This document shows positions 11,901 through 24,138 of a stretch of DNA of 64,000 bases, one piece after another (positions within the stretch are counted from its first letter, which is position 1; each line of letters starts with the position of its first letter). The position numbers were made by a program, and so were the translations under genes. The notes under the pieces are model-generated. The model was given only the letters and a program-made list of their open reading frames with translations. It did not search any database and was not told where the DNA came from. The DNA is from Rosa chinensis (taxonomy: Eukaryota; Streptophyta; Magnoliopsida; Rosales; Rosaceae), in NCBI RefSeq assembly GCF_002994745.2, contig NC_037088.1:253001-317000 (forward strand), in the 5' to 3' direction.

Positions 11901-14900
11901 TATTATACATATTGCCTCATAGAGAAACTGACAATCTTAATGATATTAGGAGAGATCCTCCAGAGTTTCTGCATCATCCTTTCTTTTTTTCCTAGACACT
12001 GCAGCCAAAAGCCTCTTCTTGTCTTGGGATTAAAAAATCTTATAATTTTTAAGTACAGTTGCCAATAGAACTTCCTTCTAAGATTTTCATTATGCCGTCA
12101 CACCAAAACAGCACCCCCACCACCAAGATCTCTCATCCCAGAACATTCCGCTTTCATTAACCCAGATTGGGCCGCCTCTCAGATTTAGCAGCCATTGATA
12201 GGGTCCATATTTGATAAATTATCTTCTTCTCTGGCAGCTGATGTCTTTTGTGTGCCTCACATCATTTATCTTGTCTCAGTGATGCGGAATTGTGATAACT
12301 TCCACTACTGATCTCACATCAAGTCAAGGTGTCTCTTATTAGCCAAAAGCTGTATCAGTTTGTGGATGCTGTATCCATTAGGCCTATCTTCTCCCAATTA
12401 TGAGATTTTTCTTTGCACTGACAAGAATCTGGTCAGCATTCTCTCAGCACTTGAACAGAAGCTACACTAGCTTCCGTGGTTTGGTGCCAAACTTCAGCAG
12501 CTATCTGGTCAGTCATCCAACAGTTACTTCAAAAACTGCCAATTCATCCCATCTTCATTGTCAAATGAAAGAGCTCTATTGTGGGACCTGCACTTTTTTT
12601 GAGTACCTTTAAGAGGCCAAGGCACTGTCTGGCCAAATACTACAATTGGTGGACCAGTCTATAACACTGATGTTGTTAACTGTTAAAAGATACTCAATCT
12701 TCCTCAATCAATAGCCATTGATATGGCTATAATGCTGTGCATTAATCTAGGATTAGTTTTGATCTTGTTATAAATATAGATAGCTGTAGCTGTGCATCAA
12801 TCTAGGATCAGTTTTGATATTGTTATAAATTTAGTTATTACAGCATTGCAAAACTAATGCTGCTTCTCCTATATATTGTAAACGTTGTAAATATACAAAT
12901 CAAGGAAATACAATTTCAACATTAACGTTATCTTAAGGAGACCTAAAGAAGATGCAATGCTAATCACAGCCCTTGAGACCATAACACAGTGCCCAGTTTT
13001 TCTAATTCTAAACCGAGAGTCTCACCGTTGCTTATCTTCTACTTCGACACAGCGACCCATTCCTGTGCTGCCTTCTCAAAATTCTTCAACTAATAACAGC
13101 TGGCATCCTCAAAATTTGTTGACTTCTACTTCAACACCACAAACTATTGCTATGCTGCGTTCTCATACTCCTCCTATAAAAACTGGTAGCCTCAAAATTT
13201 TGGAACTCATCAGAACAACCAGAATGACAATCTAATATCTCATAATCACCATGAAAATGGTTCCAACAATGTTCCAAGGTGGCTAATCCAACCACTGTTG
13301 TAATTGCCAAAACTTAGATCACCAATTGGGAATTAAGTATTGTACTGAACATTCACCATTGACTCCTTTTACTTCACTACCCACATGAACCAACAAGGTA
13401 TGACTTTTTGCACGCACTTGATTTGTGGGTAAAATATTTCACTTTGAAAACATTAATCAAAGTAAAAGAACGAATTATAGGACCACTCCATTGGTCCTTT
13501 TGGAAGAACAACTCTTTTTATTGGTCTAATGGTTGTTCTTATTTTCCAAGGCCTATGTGAGAATGGTCTCTATAAGTTGCTTGTGTTTCAATCTGCTGTC
13601 TTCAAGCTATATCTGCTTCTCTTAAGTCGTTGTCCTTACGGTATATCAAGTTAGGTCATCCATCTAATAAGATTGTGTCAATTAGAAAGTAAATTATAAG
13701 ACCAGAATTCATACTGTCTTTCTTAAATTTTTATGAAATAAATGACACATTATGACTGACTTCAAGCCTTGAAACATAGCACACACCAGCTTGTGGCACC
13801 AATCAACTCTCCTCATTGAGTGGTGGTGATCTATTACCTGATCAATTGAGTATCAATAACTTGTGGCTTCTCTTCATATCACTTTCACTTGGCTGCAAAT
13901 GTTGTTTTCACCATGTTAATCAATTTATGAGTGCCTCCCTTGTCCCTCACATAATTGCTGCTAAACACTTTCTTCACTGCATCAAACCTGAATGATGCAG
14001 GACCAATAAAGCAAAACTCTAGAACTAGGGCTTATTTGCAACAGTCTCGATTGTTAGAAAAAAAAAAAAAAAAAAAAAAAAAAGGGATTTAGAGTCAAGA
14101 AATTAAGAAAGAGATAGGGCTACTAGCATCACACCAGTAGGGTTTTTTTTTTTTTTTTGGTCAAAACACCAGTAGGGTTTCTAGGCATCACACCTAAGGT
14201 TAGGTTGCATCACGACCACACAGACTGGAGAGAAGCAAAAGCTTTCAATTTTTATTAACTCAAATCCGAAAATAAAAGACTACAAAGGCCTCTATATATA
14301 AGGAGGCTAAGATTATTCTAGAATAACTAGGAATATCCCTATGCTTAAAAGAATCCTAAAGAAATAATCCTAATAATAAAAGCCTAGATTTATTTGAACT
14401 ACTTTCCAAATCCCGACTTAAAATGTTCTGCTCTGAAGTTGGCTTGTCCTTTCATCCCATTTCAAGTTCACTCACTCTTGGTGGCTTGGTGCCTATTCTG
14501 ATGATGATGGACTAGCTGCCCAGACAAATGTGTTCTAGGCTCCTATTTCATCTCCTAGAGCAAAAAGAAACAATCCTCAGAGTCTTGTTCTTCTAATAAA
14601 ACTGAGTAGCAATTTTGTGCTCATGTATATGCTGCTGATACTATCTGAGTTTCTTATCTTCTTCTCACAATCTACAGTTTTCTCCATTTCAACCAATTAG
14701 CAAGTCTTGTGATAATCACAATATCACTTATATGGTGAATAATCTGGTCTTTCATTCTTGTAGCAAACAAATTGAACTTCACTACAAATATATATTGTAT
14801 CCTTTCTAGTTCTCTTCAAGTCCAGTTCGTTCCATACTTCCATCTAAGGATAAGCTAGGTCGCTAATGACTTCACCAAGGGTCTCTCTAGACAGAGTATC

Positions 14901-16340
14901 CAACTTCTTTGGTCAAATATTGTCTTTCCTAGATCATTGGACAAGGGAGTGTGTAAAACCACCTAATTAAGCTCATTTTACTCTTACAGTATTACTTGTT
15001 GTATATCATAAACCAAACAACTAATAAAAGAAGCAAAAACATAGAATCAAAGCCACATAAATGACTGCAAATCTGCAAGAAAAAATCCGTGTGAAGCATA
15101 CGTGTATGGGGTGCTATTTCGTATTTTCCAGACTTTTCAGAATTCAAGCAACAATGACACTAATTTCATATTTTTGAATCATAACCAACACTCTTTCAAC
15201 AATACTAAATTTTGAAGAATACTAAAATTGGAGCAAGTGTCAGTATGTATTTTGAAGAAGCAAAGGACCATATAAGAGACATTAGATTTTTATGGTGAAC
15301 CAAAATTCATCATCACATGATATATTTAAGTGTGAAAATACCAGCTCGCCAGCAAATATGGTTGCAAATCCATCAGCTATTTGACCAGATAGCATTACAG
15401 TGGCAGCATCCCTGAATAAACAATACAAATTAGTTTCAAAAGACAAATAAATAAAAAATATGGAATACTCCACTAGAAAGCAGTTATGTGAAGCTCAACC
15501 GTTGAACACAGAAACTATCCCATCATTGTACCATAACAATTTGGTAACATAAATCAATCATTTTCAAACACCTAATTTTTCAATGTATTTTGTTATTGTA
15601 CTGCCTCAGACTAGAAAACAACAGCTAGCAAAGTTTTGCATTTGATTGACATGGTTTTTGTGTATAATCCCTGGAAAATGATTCAGATATTCTAAATCAT
15701 ACTGACAAGGTTCCTCTGTCTACTATTCATCTGACAATTGCAGACAACCCCAAACCATCATTGGCATTTCTCTTAATCAACTTCCTTACTGAAACTTGAT
15801 TTAAAATCAGCTTTTAATCGCCAATCTTGTTCCATAATGCTTCCCTACCCAACATACACTAATACATCAAACTCTGTATTAAGATGGACATTTTCTAGTA
15901 CAAATTTTTAGTTATTGAAAGCTTCAGAGACATCGAAGCTCATTTACAATGATCTGAACGTATGCATGTTTGCATATATGTAAGCCCTCCTCATCTTTTT
16001 CTTTTCTTTTATTCTTCTTCTTCTTTTTTATATTGAAAAGGATGCTTTGTGTAACCTTTGTTCTTGCAATTCAACATAAACAAGAGTGCACATGCCAATG
16101 TATGTGCACAATCATAGGCATAGTGGATCAACTCAAGGTAGATTGAAGAAGGAACATGCAAGTACGTAATATGTACCTGGGGGATAGTCCAATATCTGTC
16201 AAGAATAACAAGAGATATGTAAACCAACAGGAAGCAGTGATATCATTGAGCATATGGCCCACGCCATAATACATGACAGAACACCTTCCAAGGGGCTTTG
16301 TGACTGAATCATCATCATCATCTTCAGTAACATTATGCAT
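5527..16340 (-). CDS. MFSD12-like major facilitator superfamily transporter
   Basis: Twelve exons join in phase to 440 aa: 16340-16177, 15411-15342, 11245-11049, 10449-10374, 10292-10209, 10125-10046, 8119-7993, 7648-7589, 7489-7439, 7327-7169, 6594-6462 and 5648-5527 (stop TAG). All introns are GT...AG. The protein starts with an acidic stretch (DDDDD) and then GVGHMLNDITASCWFTYLL, characteristic of the MFSD12/GPH-type branch, followed by about 12 hydrophobic helices. The start is the only ATG before the conserved block. A membrane transporter is certain from the sequence; substrate and membrane are unknown in plants, and animal MFSD12 is lysosomal/melanosomal (cystine import). Intron 2 (4.1 kb) and intron 6 (1.9 kb) are swollen by repeats. 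The last splice (exon 11 to 12) is the least certain because a small exon could be missing. The 5' end faces the viral insertion about 1.2 kb upstream. Confidence 0.85.
5888..5924. repeat. (TA)n microsatellite in the last intron
   Basis: Nearly pure TA run with one TTT interruption, inside intron 11 of the transporter gene. Confidence 0.9.
8590..9045. repeat. Degenerate A-rich repeat with AAAAGCTACT core
   Basis: The motif AAAAGCTACTG/ACTACC recurs about every 20-35 bases with variable spacers. The same motif class fills 52970-53762. It lies in transporter intron 6. No terminal repeats were found, so the element type is unknown. Confidence 0.6.
9397..9790. mobile_element. Fold-back MITE, Mutator type, with 9-bp target duplication
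   Basis: 394 bp forming a long inverted repeat. The left arm reads AAATTCTGCTTACTGCC..., and the right arm is its near-perfect complement, ending GCAGAATTTAGTCC. TAAAATTAT flanks both ends (9388-9396 and 9791-9799), a 9-bp target duplication as expected for Mutator-like elements. It carries no coding sequence and sits in transporter intron 6. Confidence 0.8.
9975..10033. repeat. (AAATT)n / (AAAT)n microsatellite
   Basis: AAATT units followed by AAAT units just downstream of exon 6 of the transporter, on the intron side of its donor site. Confidence 0.85.
11435..11526. repeat. Tandem duplication of a 46-bp unit
   Basis: Two adjacent 46-bp copies (11435-11480, 11481-11526) differ at one base (GAGC versus GAGT). 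Located in transporter intron 2; recent local duplication. Confidence 0.9.
11995..13113. mobile_element. Interspersed repeat, copy I (in transporter intron 2)
   Basis: Homologous along its length to 45080-45950, starting at GACACTGCAGCCAAAAG and ending in CATCCTCAAA. Differences are scattered substitutions and a few indels, apart from a solo LTR (12681-12921) present only here. No intact coding frame: the longest shared frame (12400-12609, about 70 codons) has no recognisable domain. Probably a retroelement-derived repeat; the class is not determined. Confidence 0.7.
12681..12921. mobile_element. Solo LTR, 241 bp, with TTAAC target duplication
   Basis: Begins TGTTAAAAGA and ends TTTCAACA. 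TTAAC stands immediately before (12676-12680) and after (12922-12926). The homologous repeat at 45080-45950 is an empty site with a single TTAAC at the same point (near 45742), so insertion and both boundaries are directly shown. The 3' part resembles Copia LTR tails. Orientation is taken as plus. Confidence 0.9.
13114..15341. other. Remainder of transporter intron 2: repeat debris
   Basis: No gene recognised. It includes an A-run (14058-14083) and a T-run near 14142-14158. Sequence around 14220-14420 resembles a minus-strand Copia LTR, with a TATATATA-type box next to a short leader, but lacks clear ends. Coding remnants are not readable. Confidence 0.35.
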
Positions 16341-17507
16341 TATGGGAGTTTAAAAGTAAAGACAACCTGAAAAATATGCATTAAACAGCTGAGAGTTATG
16401 TACCTACAACTGTAAAACTTGTTAATATGGAAATTGGAAAGGTTAACAGAGCAAACAATTCTTTCTTTATTTCTATTTATTTCCTTTATTTTTGGCAGAT
16501 CATGGTTGTGATATTTCTCAACTAAGTCACTGAATTGTCCTTGGTTTAGCAGAGAAATTAGCAGTTAATCTATAAAAAACAGAGAATCAGATCTTCACAA
16601 TAATAGGATTATACAAATATTTGAAACAAACACAGAACAATGTGGACAACAAGATCTTGACAGAAAGCAAATAGTTGTCGTTTCCATACTATCTGGAAAG
16701 CAATGTGCAGAATAACATCCAGTGAAATATGTGCAGAGCAATCTTTGTCAGAGGTGTAATCTGAGGTACAGTCCTTTGTGTATCTGTAATCCTCAAGAGG
16801 CATAGCTAAGACAGGAAAGCAAAGAATCCAAGAGTTTGTGATGAAAATTGAAAAATGATCTTCACCAGTTTTGACAGGCAATGAATGATATGAACATTCC
16901 TTGCTTGCTAATTGTTACGACTTATGATACCACTCCAATAAGTTGAAAATCATAACTGACGGAATTTTACTGACCCTAAAGTGAAACAAACTATCAAGTT
17001 TAGCTAGAAGAAACTGAGTGTCCTGCTTGGTATTCAACATGGGGAATAAGAGAAAAACGGAGCAAATAGGTAGAAAGAATGAAGAACCTGAAACCACCGT
17101 TGTTGATTCGCCGAAGAAGAGAGGAGGAAGAGGGAACATATAGGGTCGTTGTCCTGATAGATATTCTAGTCTGTAGATAATATGTCTAGAGTACTTTATG
17201 GTAATATTCTGAAGCAAAGGAAGGAAGAGAGGAAGAGATTGAACCGGCCAACCAACCAACCAAGTCCCTGCTTCGCCACTCTCTGCCCATAACTCATTTC
17301 ATCTTGGAATTTCAACTTTCAAGCGGTAGAATCGAAAATTAATATTGTAATAGACAGGCTCCGGCTCAGCCCCAGGGATAGCCTTGTCTTTTCGCCATGC
17401 TCTTGCTCTTGCTTGCTGAATGCTCCCGCTACCCTGTACTGTTTGTCTTCACATATATTATCAACGCTCACAATTTCACAATTAGCAAGTCAAGTCGGCG
17501 GGGGTTG
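16341..17507 (-). promoter_or_regulatory. Upstream region of the transporter gene
   Basis: AT-rich DNA between the transporter start codon and the left end of the viral insertion at 17508. It should hold the 5' untranslated region, possibly with an intron, and the native promoter. No single TATA box could be assigned with confidence. Confidence 0.4.
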
Positions 17508-18604
17508 GGGACCTAACAGTCTATCCTTTCCCGGATTTGAAGGGCGGATATGCAAGTTGCAAATTGCAACAGCCACGCAATGACGTCTACAGTTAATTAA
17601 TGAAAACTACCCAGTCTCGTTTTTATTTTTTAGACAACTACAAATGACTTCCTGACAACATCTCCTTTAACACAAAAATCCACAACCTTTCCCCTTATAC
17701 AATTAAGGACACATCCTATTCATTTTTACCTTTTCACAATTTTTTCACAGTATCAGCCAATTTTTTCTGCTAAAAAGGCTTCACATAGTATCAGCTTAAG
17801 GACTAGCCTTCAACATGCCACAATTTCACCTAACGACTTCCTGTCTAAGCGGCTACTAATAGGGCGGAATCACTGCTGCTTTAATATGATAAAGGGTTCA
17901 GCTTTTAAACCAAAAACATAACAACTGCTACTGCTATAAATTGTTACTGCTACTTTCAAATGCTGAAATAACAAAATATTTTTGTGACAGAGTAATGGGC
18001 ACAAACTGAATTTATTTATTCAAACATAAATACAGATACAGAACCCATAGCCTCACTCTTGGGCAAACAGCTACTCATAACTAATCATAAATACTTACTT
18101 TGAATAAGATGCACACTGCATCAAAAGACTTATAGAAAAACCTGCTACTGTTGCTACTATGGCTTTCTTATTGAGAGAATATGATTCTGCTATCTTTTTC
18201 TTTTCTAGAATTGATCTAGAAGTTTTCGAATGCCTTCCTAATGAATCTAAAGCTCCTTATATATGGAGCGGAACTCAAATTAGAATTTAAAACAACAAAA
18301 TGTACAGAATGACTCCGTGAGTTCCAGCTTTCCTGAGTGCTCATGTTGGTGGAGGTCGGACGGGGAAAAACATATTCATTTAGGTGAAATGTTTTTCACC
18401 TGTCTTTTGAAAAGCAAAAGCAACTTTTGGGAAAAGTCCAAAAGTACTTTCGGTGCTTTCTGCACCTGTTGCTTCACATGTTCTCGTCTGTTTCTGAATT
18501 GTGACCAAAGACAAACGAGTTGTTATCTGCCTGGGCCATACGAGCAGTTGTTGTATTGTCTTCGACATCTGTATCAACATACATCTTGCAGTGGTTGTCT
18601 GTTT
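17508..18604 (-). repeat. Viral 3' tandem unit 1 (ORF tail plus intergenic promoter region)
   Basis: First of three head-to-tail copies. In minus-strand sense each unit has the last ~140 bases of the viral terminal ORF, then an intergenic region with a CaMV-35S-like TATATAAGGAG box (here 18263-18256), then an AATAAA-type poly(A) signal about 240 bases downstream (18020-18011). All three end at the same GTTAGGTCCC junction. 17508 is the border with host DNA. Length 1097 bp; the copies differ by scattered substitutions. Confidence 0.85.
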
Positions 18605-19699
18605 GGGACCTAACAGTCTATCCTTCCCCGGATTTGAAGGGCGGATATGCTAGTTGCAAATTGCAACTGCCCTGCAATGACATCTACAGTTAATTAATGA
18701 AAACTACCAAGTCTCGTTTTTTTTTTAAGACAACTACAAATGACTTCCAGACAATATTTCCTTTAACGCAAAAGTCCACAACCTTTTCCCTTATACAATT
18801 AAGGACACACTCTATTCATTTTTACCTTTTCACAATTTTTTCACAGTATCAGCCAATTTTTTCTGCTAAAAGGCTTCACACAGTATCAGCTTAAGGACTA
18901 GCCTTCAACATGCCACAATTTCACCTAATGACTTCCTGTCTAAACGGCTACTAACAGGGCGGAATCACTGCTGCCTTAATATGATAAAGGGTTCAGCTTT
19001 TAAACCAAAAACATAACAACTGCTACTGCTATAAACTGCTACTGCTACTTTCAAATGCTGAAATAACAAAATATTTTTGTGACAGAGTAATGGGCACAAA
19101 CTGAATTTATTTATTCAAACATAAATACAGATACAGAACTCATAGCCTCACTCTTGGGCAAACAGCTACTCATAACTAATCATAAATACTTACTTGGAAT
19201 AAGATGCACATTGCATCAAAAGACTTATAGAAAAACCTGCTACTACTGCTACTATGGCTTTCTTATTGAGAGAATATGATTCTGCTATCTTTTTCTTTTC
19301 TAGAATTGATCTAGAAGTTTTCGAATGTCTTCCTAATGAAGCTAAAGCTCCTTATATAGGGAGGGGAACTCAAATTAGAATTTAAAACAACAAAATGTAC
19401 AGAATGACTCCGTGAGTTCCTGCTTTCCTGAGTGCTCATGTTGGTGGAGGTCGGATGGGGAAAAGCAGATTCCTTAAGGTGAAATGTTTTTCACCTATCT
19501 TTTGAAAAGCAAAAGCAACTTTTGGAAAAAGTCCAAAAGTACTTTCGGTGCTTTCTGCACCTGTTGCTTCACATGTTCTCGTCTGTTTCTGAATTGTGAC
19601 CAAGGACAAACGAGTCGTTATCTGCCTGGGCCATACGAGCAGTTGTTGTATTGTCTTCGACATCTATATCAACATACATCTTGTAGTGGTTGTCTGTTT
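18605..19699 (-). repeat. Viral 3' tandem unit 2
   Basis: 1095 bp, same content as unit 1, with TATA box at 19358-19351 and poly(A) signal at 19115-19106. The ORF-tail frame is kept open in all units. Substitutions against units 1 and 3 show the triplication is older than the 4.3-kb duplication to the right. Confidence 0.85.
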
Positions 19700-20766
19700 G
19701 GGACCTAACAGTCTATCCTTCCCTGGATTTGAAGGGCGGATATGCAAGTTGCAAATTGCAACTGCCCCGCAATGACATCTACAGTTAATTAATGAAAACT
19801 ACCCAGTCTCGTTTTTTTTTTAGACAACTACAAATGACTTCCAGACAATATTTCCTTTAACACAAAAGTCCACAACCTTTCCCCTTATACAATTAAGGAC
19901 ACACCCTATTCATTTTTACCTTTTCACAGTATCAGCTAATTTTTTCTGCTAAAAAGGCTTCACACAGTATCAGTTTAAGGACTAGCCTTCAACATGCCAC
20001 AATTTCACCTAACGACTTCTTGTCTAAGCAGCTACTAACAGGGCGGAATCACTGCTGCCTTAATATGATTAAGGGTTCAGCTTTTAAACCAAAAACATAA
20101 CAACTGCTACTGCTACTTTCAAATGCTGAAATAACAAAATATTTTTGTGACAGAGTAATGGGCACAAACTGAATTTATTTATTCAAACATAAATATAGAT
20201 ACATAACTCAGAGCCTCATTCTTGGGCAAACACCTACTCATAAGTAATCATAAATACTTACTTGGAATAAGATGCACACTGCATCAAAAGACTTATAGAA
20301 AACCTGCTACTGCTGCTACTATGGCTTTCTTATTGAGAGAATATGATTCTGCTCTCTTTTTCTTTTCTAGAACTGATCTCGAAGTTTTCGAATGCCTTCC
20401 TAATGAAGCTAACGCTCCTTATATAGGGAGCGGAACTCAAATTAGAATTTAAAACAACAAAATGTACAGAACGACTCAGTGAGTTCCTGCTTTCTTGAGT
20501 GCTCATGTTGGTGGAGGTCGGACGGGGAAAAGCAGATTCCTTTAGGTGAAATGTTTTTCACCTGTCTTTTGAAAAGCAAAAGCAACTTTTGGGAAAAGTC
20601 CAAAAGTATTTTCGGTGTTTTCTACACCTGTTGCTTCACATGTTCTCGTCTGTTTCTGAATTGTGACCAAGAACAAACGAGTCGTTATCTGCTTGGGCCA
20701 TACGAGCAGTTGTTGTATTGTCTTCGACATCTGTATCAACATACATCTTGTAGTGGTTGTCTGTTT
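19700..20766 (-). repeat. Viral 3' tandem unit 3, continuous with the viral body
   Basis: 1067 bp, with two small deletions relative to units 1 and 2. TATA box at 20425-20418 and poly(A) signal at 20183-20174. Unlike the other two it continues past 20766 into the rest of the viral terminal ORF, so this is the resident end and the others are extra copies of it. Confidence 0.85.
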
Positions 20767-21929
20767 CTAGCTTTTCAACCCACTGTAAGCATGCCAGTGT
20801 CGAGTCTATCTCCTTTCTTGTGAGATATAGGAAGAGGTCACTGCTGACTACGTCAGGATGATCGTACGCAGTGATAATTGTCTTTTCTCCTGTTGCTAGG
20901 AAAGTATTCTTGGTATCTTCAGAGATGATCTTCTTGATATATTCCAGTGACATGGCCTTCATCCATGGAATACTTGAGTTTGGCTGGTGATTGTAAGCAA
21001 CACAGGCGGGCTGAAGATATCTTCTTTGAATGATCCTCACATAATGATACAGAGAAATGTATTCAACTTCACCGTTTGTTTTCTGAATCCATTCTGGTGG
21101 GGTGGATCTGAACTTCAGTCTCAGCATACAGTCATTTTTTTCTGACATTCTTGACTGTGTTGACAATTATAGGGGGCAGTCCCTTGAGATCATCATTTGT
21201 TTTAGTCCATAGATTATGGACAAAACCATTTTTAACAAGCCAAACCTTGTGTTCTTAAGGATGTTCACTCTGAACAGTAACTAAGTATCTTCCAACATAT
21301 GATCCAGCAATAATGAAGAGAGTTGGAGGAATGCAAGCTTTAGAATTGTGTCTTCCTATCAAATTATGGAATTTGTGCCAATCTGATTCTTTTAGTGCTA
21401 TGATAGGAACTCTAGCACTTTCTGGATCTTCAAGGAAGTGAATTTTTTCATTTCGAACAGCACTCTGCTGTATACGAACTTCTTCAAACTGTGGTCTACC
21501 ATTTTCATGGAGCTCTTCTGCTAATGCAAACAGAGCTGGAAACATGATGCCACTGTTTCTTTCTTGAAAGGCAAATAAGGTTATCTAAGATTGCCTTCTG
21601 GTGGTAAGCAAGTCTCCTGCCAATTCTGAACACAGGAGTATCAAACACTTGAAGTTCATAGTTAAAAACATTTATTACTCCAAATGGAGTAGGTTTGCCT
21701 TTTGGCAAAGCAACAGTCGTCAATGGTCTTGATGAGCCTTTACCGTCTGCCGTTTGAGACAGGCTAGCCAATCTTTACCCTGGGATTGATAAGTTGAAGC
21801 TAGTCCTTTTGGACCCAGCAGGAATTTTTTGAGGATTTTTTCTTTAGGATCCTCAGCAGGTTCATGTTCTTTCCCAGGTCTTTTGCTTCTGGGATTTCGA
21901 CCTTCGTCGTCATCTTTTCGACTGAACAT
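20636..21929 (-). pseudogene. Endogenous pararetrovirus last ORF (position of transactivator/ORF2), broken
   Basis: Lies directly after the RNase H remnant in the viral order. It is readable only in pieces: 21929-21720, 21771-21505, 21545-21255 and 21166-20636. They change frame twice and are interrupted by stops, and the last piece ends at a TGA at 20636. In Caulimoviridae this position holds the translation transactivator (P6) in some genera or an ORF of unknown role in florendoviruses. I could not find a decisive transactivator motif, so the identity is positional. It cannot give a full product. Confidence 0.5.
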
Positions 21930-24136
21930 GGCTAGTTCTCTGGTTAAGGCGTCTGGAAGATATTTCTTGTTTCCTGCAATTAATTCAACATAATAATCAT
22001 ATTGGTTAAGAAATAATTGCTAATTTGCTAGTCTTCCTCTATCAGCAGCTTTATCAAATTTAAAATTTTTGAAATTCTTTACTCTAGCACAATCGGTGCA
22101 GACAGTAAAATGTTTTCCAAGAAAAGCTGGAGAATTTAAAATCGTTTTTTTGACAGCCAAAATTTCTTTTTCCCCTGTGGGATAATTCAGTTCTGCAAGG
22201 CTGAACTTGCTACTACAAAATTTACAGATCTTTTCAATGTTAGTTCCTGGCGTTTTTGCCAGAACAACACCGAACCAGTAATTATCACTCGCATCTGTTT
22301 GGAGGATAATTTCATCATCTTCCTCTGGTTGTTGTAGAGAAGGGAGATTCTTTCAGAGATTTTTTATCTGCTTCACAATTTTTTCATCATCTGCATTGAA
22401 GTTCCATTTACTCTTGGAACTTGTCTAAGGAGATAACATTGCTGTTAGTCCTGAGATTTTGGGAATGAAATCTCTCCCATAATTTATGACCCCTAAGAAT
22501 CTCTCTAGACTCTTGGCATCAGGGATTCTATCTGGGAATTTCCAGATCTTCTCAAGGATGTGAGGTTGGAGTTTTATTACTCCATTCTTGATATTTATTC
22601 CCAGGAAATCAACTTCATCGAGGATAAAGAAGATTTTCTTTTCACCTAGGATGATTCCATGCTGAACTATCAGCTTTACAACCTTATGGAGGTATTTCAT
22701 ATGTTCTTCTTTGTTTTTGGAGAAGACGAGGATGTCATCAATATAGACGACGCATAACTCCGCAACATGTTTGAAGATGTTGTCCATCTTTCTTTGGAAG
22801 ATTGAGGGAGCTTGCTTTAGACCAAAAGTCATTACTAACCATTCGTAATGGCCTTGTGGTGTTCCAAATGCAGTGAGAGGAACACTCTCAAGATGCATTT
22901 TAACCTGCCAAAACCCCGACTTTGCATCGAATTTTGAAAATACTTTAGCTCCTCTGAGCTGGTTGATTAGTACTCGTACTTGAGCAATTTGATAATCGTC
23001 TTTGACAGTCTTTTTGTTGATATCTCTGTAGTCAATCACCATTCTAGCTTTTCCTCTAAGGTTTTCTGCATGATTTCTCACGTAGAATGCTGGAGCATGA
23101 TGAGGGCTGGTGGAAGGTTGAATTAATCTCTTGTTCAGGAGATCTTCAATATCTTTTCTGAATTCTCTTTGTACTGAGGAATAGCTTTGACATGACAGAT
23201 GGCGTTCATATCATGTAATCTCAATTCACAGACCACTGGGTCTTTTTCCCAAAACTTCTGAGGGTCTACATCGATGTTTTGCTCGAGTAGTTTCTTGATT
23301 TTGTCAAGAGTGGGAATTTTCTGAGCTTATTCTGAAAGTGCTTGAGGTTATGTTCGTGAATGAACCTAGCTTCTTCATCTGTGCTAGTTGTTTCTTCTTC
23401 TTCTTCTTCATCTTCAGAAGATGATTCTTCAACAAGTAGTTCTTCTTGTTGTTTGATTTGAAGGATGGTTTCAAATTTGGGTTTGTAGGGGGTAAGATCA
23501 CCACTATTCTGTCGCGATATCTGATATTGTGTAGCAAAGTTCGAACCTACTACACTTTTGGCCTGGATAAGCCTGTCTGCCCAGTACACCCTTTCTCCTT
23601 TTCTAAAGCCTATCGCTTCTTTATCCTGGATAAATCTCTGTTGGAGAATAAAATCATTTCCCAACAAGAAATCTGATCCTTGGCCTTCAGATTGCCAAAC
23701 ATTATGGATGATAAATGTTCCTCCACCAATGGTGATATGAACATTTTTTGCTACTTTATACATTGTAAGATGGCTTCCATCAAACGTAACGCCAGTAGCT
23801 GTTCTTTTCTTATCTTCTTTCTAGAGTTCTTCTGGAATTGCAAATCTCTTTGCAACAGTAAATCCTGATCCATTGTCTACAAATGCATGTAGATGATATT
23901 TTTTATGATCAGGGAATTTAAGTCCGATCTCTATGTAGTTGCTGTATCTACTAGTAGAGACGACTTTCGATGGGTGAAGCTCATCTTCTTAAGTTTGTTC
24001 CTGTGTAATGAATGGTTTACATTCTTCTGGAACAATTTCTGGTGGTTCAACCAGTTCAATATTGTCATCGATTTTTTCTTCCTTTATATCGAGTTTTTCT
24101 TCCTCGATTTTTTCTTCCTTTATTTTTGAGGAAGAT
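21930..24136 (-). pseudogene. Endogenous pararetrovirus polymerase (protease-RT-RNase H), broken
   Basis: Minus-strand order: an acidic linker from about 24130; an aspartic-protease core near 23890-23820 whose catalytic triplet reads D-N-G rather than D-T/S-G; reverse transcriptase at 23081-22425 with RMVIDYRDIN, KFDAKSGFWQ, the FGLKQAPSIFQ block and YIDD; and RNase H at about 22350-21930 with LQTDAS and a terminal LPDALTREL-type motif. At least four in-frame stops (in the linker, after the protease core near 23823, after RT at 22427-22425, and in RNase H near 22023) plus a frameshift near 23300 break it. It matches Caulimoviridae polymerases. It cannot encode active enzyme as it stands. Confidence 0.85.
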
Positions 24137-24138
24137 GG

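Noticed and set aside
18317..20823. Repeated small plus-strand ORFs (98, 74 and 114 codons) in the tandem units
   Set aside because: They are antisense to the tail of the viral last ORF and are duplicated only because the units are.
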